This document shows positions 7,594 to 11,421 of a stretch of DNA of 11,421 nt, in pieces. The stretch covers positions 1 to 11,421 of the forward strand of contig JACNKJ010000171.1 in the NCBI GenBank assembly GCA_014382085.1. Direction: 5' to 3'. This DNA is from a bacterium (GTDB lineage Bacteria; Krumholzibacteriota; Krumholzibacteriia; JACNKJ01). Made by a program: the position numbers and the translations under genes. The notes under the pieces were generated by a model. It was not told the DNA's origin, did not search any database, and saw nothing but the letters and a program-made list of their open reading frames with translations. Numbering within the stretch: position 1 is the first letter of the stretch; each line of letters begins with the position of its first letter.

Positions 7594-8979
7594 TACGATC
7601 TCGTATTTCGATCGGCGCGTGTGGTGACGCCCAACCGGGTTATCCTCGGTGATTTGGGCGTGACAGGCGAGCGCATCAGTGCCATCGGGCCAAACCTCGG
7701 TCCCGGCAAGGAAGAGGTCGACGCCACCGGCAAGCTGCTCTTCCCCGGATTCATCGATGCCCACGTTCACCTGGGTGTACCCATCCGCGGCACCGAATCG
7801 GTGGACGGCGTCACCGAGGGAAGCCGCGCCGCGGCCTTCGGCGGTGTGACCACGATGATCGATTTCACTGTGCAGGACAAAGGCGAGTCTTTACTCGATT
7901 CCTTCCATCGCCGCCGCGCGCGCATAGAGGGCGCATCCTATGTGGATATTGCTCTCCACGCCAATTTCACGCGCTTCAACGAAGAGAACCTAGCCCAGAT
8001 TCCCGAAGTGCTTGCCGCAGGCGCCGCTGGCTTGAAGATATTCACGGCTTACCGCGAAGCAGGCATGCAGATGGAGGATCGGCAGATCCTTCGCATCGCG
8101 AAAAAAGTTGGCGAGGCCGGTGGTTTGCTATTGGTGCACGCCGAGAATGGCGATGCCGCAGATTACTTGGCCGAACGCTTGGCCGCCGAGGGCCGCCGCG
8201 ATGCCGCAGCCCACGGGGAAAGCCGTCCCGACTTGCTCGAAGCCGAAGCCATTTTTCGCGTGGCCACCCTCGCACGCATTGCGGATTGCCCGCTCTATGT
8301 GGTGCACCTGAGTTCGGCGCGCGGGCTCGAAACCATTCGACGTCTGCGTGCAGACGAGTGGAAGATTTTCGCCGAGACCTGTCCCCAATACTTGCTCTTG
8401 GATCGCTCGCGCTACGAAGGTGAAAACGGCCATCGCTTCATCGCCAGCCCTCCCCTTCGCGAGAAGATCGATGGTGTGCGCCTACTCGATGCCATACTCG
8501 GCGACGAGATCGACGTAGTGGCCACGGATCATTGTCCATTCTCCTCTGCGCAAAAGCAGGCAGGCGGCGGCGATTTTCTGGCAACGCCTAATGGAATTGG
8601 CGGCGTGGAAACCTTGCTACCCCTTATGTTTACGCGCCTGCTCGCTTTGGGTGAAAACGGCCTAGCGCCCAAGCACAACGCCGGGTTGCTGCGCCTAGTG
8701 CGCGTGCTGGCCGAAAACCCGGCGCGCATCTTCGGGCTTGCGCCACGCAAGGGAGCCCTCAAGGAAGATGCCGACGCGGACCTGGTGCTCTATGATCCCG
8801 CGCCTTCCCGTACCTTGACTGCCGCTGAAATGCATGGCGGCAGTGATTGGGATCCTTATGAAGGTCTGGAAGTGCGGGGCGCCGTGGAGAGTGTGTGGTT
8901 GAGGGGAAAACGTATCGTAAATGGAGAAATCTTGAGAGGGAGACCCAAAGATGGGATATTCTTAAAAACAAGCCGGTAG
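7591..8979 (+). CDS. dihydropyrimidinase / D-hydantoinase-type cyclic amidohydrolase
   Basis: A 462-residue amidohydrolase, the usual length for dihydropyrimidinases and hydantoinases, which hydrolyse cyclic diamides such as dihydrouracil, hydantoins or allantoin-like ureides. The complete binuclear metal site is visible: His58 and His60 (DAHVH), the carboxylated Lys149 (GLKIF), His183 (LLVHAE), His239 (VVHLSS) and Asp313 (ATDHCPF). Tyr154 (TAYR) corresponds to the conserved substrate-binding tyrosine. The block TPNGIGGVE and the terminal DADLVLYDP beta-sandwich strand are also typical. Allantoinase cannot be excluded, but TAYR and overall likeness favour the hydantoinase branch. It is the last gene of the operon, 2 nt after xdhC, and starts with TTG. 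The E. coli phenylhydantoinase hyuA also sits beside yqeB-yqeC-mocA near xdhD, so the partnership is probably functional: the SDMH product or a relative may be its substrate. The exact substrate cannot be read from the sequence. Confidence 0.9.
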   Translation: MYDLVFRSARVVTPNRVILGDLGVTGERISAIGPNLGPGKEEVDATGKLLFPGFIDAHVHLGVPIRGTESVDGVTEGSRAAAFGGVTTMIDFTVQDKGESLLDSFHRRRARIEGASYVDIALHANFTRFNEENLAQIPEVLAAGAAGLKIFTAYREAGMQMEDRQILRIAKKVGEAGGLLLVHAENGDAADYLAERLAAEGRRDAAAHGESRPDLLEAEAIFRVATLARIADCPLYVVHLSSARGLETIRRLRADEWKIFAETCPQYLLLDRSRYEGENGHRFIASPPLREKIDGVRLLDAILGDEIDVVATDHCPFSSAQKQAGGGDFLATPNGIGGVETLLPLMFTRLLALGENGLAPKHNAGLLRLVRVLAENPARIFGLAPRKGALKEDADADLVLYDPAPSRTLTAAEMHGGSDWDPYEGLEVRGAVESVWLRGKRIVNGEILRGRPKDGIFLKTSR

Positions 8980-9093
8980 TTTAGGCCTTGTAAAATATTG
9001 TGTTGTTGAGAGTATGTTGAAAACAAGAAGAAAAACCAAGCTCATCGCGGGAAGGGTCGGCACCCAATAGAGTGCCACGAATCAGGGGGAGTA
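8980..9093 (+). promoter_or_regulatory. AT-rich intergenic leader before the ankyrin gene, possible weak promoter
   Basis: This 114-bp gap holds TTGTAA at 8988-8993 and TATGTT at 9013-9018, 19 bases apart. That is a poor but possible sigma70-type pair. No hairpin followed by a T-run was found, so termination of the upstream operon here is unproven. The right end carries a strong Shine-Dalgarno run, AGGGGGA at 9084-9090, three bases before ATG. Confidence 0.25.
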
Positions 9094-10743
9094 ATGAAGC
9101 TGAGTAAAAACATTTGTGTGGTATTTTGCCTTGTTTCGATGTTGGGGTTCCCTTTCTCTGCGACAGCAGGCAAGCTCCACAAAGCCTCGAAGCGGGGAAA
9201 AGTTAAAGACATTGAGAAGCTTCTTAGAAAAGGATCAGACGTTAATAAGCTGGATGAAGATGGAAACACAGCAATTCACTATGCTAAGGATTTTGAAACA
9301 AGAAAATTGCTAATAGAAAATGGAGCGCGTTTAGAGAACGTTCCCACTCTAGAGTATTTTAGAGCAATTCAGGCCAATGAGAGTAATGATTGCAGTGAGC
9401 TGAGATTTTATTTGGAGAACGGACTAGATCCTAACCTGACATTTAAAAAAGGGCGGACACTGCTCCATCGAGCAGTAACGCGTTCACCAAGTTGTGTAGA
9501 TTTACTGATCGAGTTTAATGCCGATCCAAATCGGACTCGCGAGTATGAAGGTAACACGCCCCTAGCTTGCTGTATTAGTAGTTTTCGGGAGGGGGTTTGG
9601 TGTAGAAGAGATCCTGAAATATCAAGAGAAAACTGTGACAAGCGTTATCCATTATCTGAGAATGACGTTCTTGGTGTTGTAGAAATTCTTCTCGCGGGCG
9701 GGGCGGATGTAAATAAAGCAGATCCTTATGTATCTGTCGGGTTTGAGAGAAGTGGATATCCTGCTCTGAGCTACGCAATCCAGTCAGAATCATTAAGCTT
9801 GGTTAAGCGGCTGCTTGATTCTGGGGCAATAGTTAGGCGTGCTCCTAAAAAGTCTAAAGGCAAGACGGCTTTCTATTCTCCGACTCTGCAGAACACCGAA
9901 AGACTAAAAAAGAACAAGGCACAAATGATTGAACTCCTCGAAGAATATTTTTGGAAAGAATGCTCAGTGGATGAGGAAGGTTTGAATCTCTATTTACTCG
10001 AGTTTCCAAATGGGAGTTTCGTGGGCAAAGTTGATTCCGTTATGTTCGCTCGGTATGATACAGAGGGCGATGCTATACGGGATGAATTCGAGAGGGAATC
10101 TACCCCAGGATACGGATCTGTAATCGGGAATCTTCAAGAAGCAGTTGAGGAAAAATGGGTTGAAATTCCAAAAATAGAAGAATGTATCGTTTACCTCGTC
10201 TCAAAGAACACATATAGCAAGAAATGGTTTGAATCTATTTACCTTGATAAGACGCACATTGAGCAAAAGGCAGGCTTTGGTGATCCCTACAACTCACCAT
10301 TGGGGAAGGTGCTATCGCCCTATATGCACTCTGCGGATGCCGATGCAAGCGGCGATTTTATTGTGAAAGATTTGCCTTCAGGGGATTACTATTTAACCTC
10401 AGTGTACAGCTATGAATACAAATTGGGAGAATTGGAACCAGAGTTCAATTACTCCAAAGAAAGTGCATATGGGATTTCTGAGGATATTACCTACGAGAAA
10501 TGGTTGTCAGTGTTCAAGGAGTACGGACTCATCTCGCTAAGAGAGGTGACATCGAGAGACAAAGATTTCTATGTAAAGATCCCAGGTGGGGAGAAATATT
10601 GGAGGAAGAAGAACACTCGTCGAGAAACTGTAGTGAGACTGGCGCATGGAGAAGTTAGGTTCTATGCAAATGTTGAAATCAGTATGGGTGAGCAATCATC
10701 GGTCACTTTGAAGGCGACCAGGAATCGAGATTTGCCGAGGTAG
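9094..10743 (+). CDS. exported ankyrin-repeat protein with unassigned C-terminal half
   Basis: A 549-residue protein. A Sec signal peptide is visible: lysines 2 and 5, a hydrophobic core 7-22, and probable cleavage after SATA at 25. Cys8 and Cys12 are in the core and do not form a lipobox. Residues about 26-250 contain roughly five or six ankyrin-like units (for example KGSDVNKLDEDGNTAIHYA, GRTLLHRAV, and AGGADVNKA followed by YPALSYAI), one interrupted by a Cys-containing insert (about 155-190). From about 275 on I recognise no family firmly. The stretch near 425-440 (GDFIVKDLPSGDYYL) resembles beta-sandwich domains of the carboxypeptidase-regulatory type, and the end is beta-rich. Likely periplasmic or secreted, binding protein partners. 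The AT-rich codon use differs from the operon to the left, which suggests separate ancestry. The ATG follows a strong Shine-Dalgarno run. No function is proposed beyond protein binding. Confidence 0.85.
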   Translation: MKLSKNICVVFCLVSMLGFPFSATAGKLHKASKRGKVKDIEKLLRKGSDVNKLDEDGNTAIHYAKDFETRKLLIENGARLENVPTLEYFRAIQANESNDCSELRFYLENGLDPNLTFKKGRTLLHRAVTRSPSCVDLLIEFNADPNRTREYEGNTPLACCISSFREGVWCRRDPEISRENCDKRYPLSENDVLGVVEILLAGGADVNKADPYVSVGFERSGYPALSYAIQSESLSLVKRLLDSGAIVRRAPKKSKGKTAFYSPTLQNTERLKKNKAQMIELLEEYFWKECSVDEEGLNLYLLEFPNGSFVGKVDSVMFARYDTEGDAIRDEFERESTPGYGSVIGNLQEAVEEKWVEIPKIEECIVYLVSKNTYSKKWFESIYLDKTHIEQKAGFGDPYNSPLGKVLSPYMHSADADASGDFIVKDLPSGDYYLTSVYSYEYKLGELEPEFNYSKESAYGISEDITYEKWLSVFKEYGLISLREVTSRDKDFYVKIPGGEKYWRKKNTRRETVVRLAHGEVRFYANVEISMGEQSSVTLKATRNRDLPR

Positions 10744-10907
10744 TGTTTGCAAATTGGATGATTGAAGATCCTGTGCAATATTGTTCGATTTAGTTATGAC
10801 AGTCCTTTTCGATGGGGAGGCAACGACGAACTCCATAGCATCTCGACACCATCAGTAATTTCAGTTGATGAGGTGACGCGAAGGAGGGCCGATGAATCTT
10901 CGAACTT
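10744..10907. other. convergent intergenic gap with nothing firm
   Basis: The space between the ends of the ankyrin and TrkH genes. I see only a weak 6-bp potential stem (10812-10817 with 10831-10836, containing a G-T pair) and no T-run on either strand. Composition changes from AT-rich to GC-rich around 10870-10890. Confidence 0.5.
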
Positions 10908-11421
10908 CTACTTTCGCCAGAAGCCCGGCCGCATGACCACCAGCACGGTGAAGATTTCCAAACGTCCCAACAGCATACAAAGCACGAGCAGCCATTTTCC
11001 GGGAATGGGTATCCACGCGTAGGTTTGTGTCGAACCCACACCCGACAGCCCCGGGCCGATGTTTCCGATGCTCGCGGCAACGGCGGATACGGCGGTGGTC
11101 ATGTCGTGAATGAAGAAGCTCATGATTACTGAGCAGACAACGAAGAGCCCCACGAAGAGTACGAAGAAACCTACAATGTTCGCCACACGATCTTCACCCA
11201 TGGGCGTGCGGCGCACCTTGAGCGGTGCGATCAATCTTGGGCGCACCACTGTCTTGAGTTCACGCCAGGCGGCTTTGAAGGTGACCATCACGCGGATCAT
11301 TTTCATGCCGCCGCCGGTGGAACCCGCGCATCCTCCCCAGAACATTAACACAACGGAGAGCAGGCCGAGGGCCCTGGGCCACACAGCGAAGTCGGCGGTG
11401 CCGAAGCCCGTGGTGGTTACG
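10908..11421 (-). CDS. trkH: TrkH/KtrB-type potassium uptake membrane subunit, C-terminal part
   Basis: Partial gene on the minus strand; the frame is open to the right window edge and at least 170 residues are visible. A GTG at 11384 is only an internal valine. The first visible residues, TTTGFGTAD, form a potassium-selectivity-filter loop of the TrkH family, followed by the family's GGCAGSTGGGMK segment (GG-x-x-GST-x-GG-x-K). Then come a basic stretch (RPRLIAPLKVRR), a membrane helix (IVGFFVLFVGLFVVCSVIM), another filter-like re-entrant loop with SIGNIGPGLSGVG, and a last membrane helix (WLLVLCMLLGRLEIFTVLVV) with GRLEIFT, a C-terminal TrkH hallmark. The protein sits in the inner membrane and would import K+ together with a TrkA-type NAD-binding partner, not seen here. 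It is convergent with the ankyrin gene and there is no sign that it belongs with the molybdenum operon. Confidence 0.95.
   Translation of the reverse strand, partial: VTTTGFGTADFAVWPRALGLLSVVLMFWGGCAGSTGGGMKMIRVMVTFKAAWRELKTVVRPRLIAPLKVRRTPMGEDRVANIVGFFVLFVGLFVVCSVIMSFFIHDMTTAVSAVAASIGNIGPGLSGVGSTQTYAWIPIPGKWLLVLCMLLGRLEIFTVLVVMRPGFWRK

Noticed and set aside
4309..8339. Identical 17-base stretch at 4309-4325 and 8323-8339
   Set aside because: Both copies encode the short peptide GLETIR in unrelated proteins; no flanking similarity, so coincidence and not a mobile repeat.
10762..11022. Open frame of 86 codons on the + strand with a TTG start
   Set aside because: It runs antisense into the conserved trkH end, has no family resemblance and only a rare start; treated as chance.

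Overview
The window comes from a bacterium with moderately GC-rich DNA; tightly packed genes and TTG starts are visible. Nothing here fixes the phylum. A free-living, redox-versatile lineage is plausible, because genes for a selenium-dependent molybdenum hydroxylase (SDMH) system sit beside a large multi-PAS sensor kinase. That is inference, not an identification.

Layout, left to right. (1) Positions 1-4128 (+) hold the C-terminal part of a very large sensor histidine kinase whose beginning lies off the left edge: tail of a PAS domain, GAF, a divergent PAS, five closely related tandem PAS units, a seventh PAS, HisKA and HATPase_c. (2) Positions 4132-4500 (+) hold a stand-alone CheY-like receiver. 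It is in the same reading frame as the kinase and separated from it only by one TAA and one sense codon, so the pair looks like a hybrid kinase split at its receiver. A 12-bp hairpin follows. (3) Positions 4553-8979 (+) form a compact four-gene operon: a YqeC::MocA fusion (GTPase-like SDMH accessory domain plus molybdopterin cytidylyltransferase), YqeB, XdhC and a dihydropyrimidinase/hydantoinase. Genes overlap by 14 nt and 4 nt, or are 2 nt apart. yqeB and yqeC are the marker genes of SDMH, and the same set (hyuA, yqeB, yqeC, mocA/ygfJ) lies near xdhD in E. coli. (4) Positions 9094-10743 (+) hold an AT-richer gene for an exported ankyrin-repeat protein with an unassigned C-terminal half. (5) Positions 10908-11421 (-) hold the C-terminal end of a TrkH-type potassium channel subunit, convergent with the ankyrin gene and running off the right edge.

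How the genes may work together: MocA would convert molybdopterin-Mo to the cytidine-dinucleotide cofactor. XdhC would bind and hand over the mature cofactor. YqeB and YqeC are needed in an undefined way for the selenium-bearing form. The hydantoinase would open a cyclic ureide or pyrimidine-type ring, possibly downstream of a purine or N-heterocycle hydroxylase. The hydroxylase subunits, a selenium donor gene (selD) and any substrate transporter are not in this window. No RNA genes, CRISPR arrays, insertion sequences or origins were seen.
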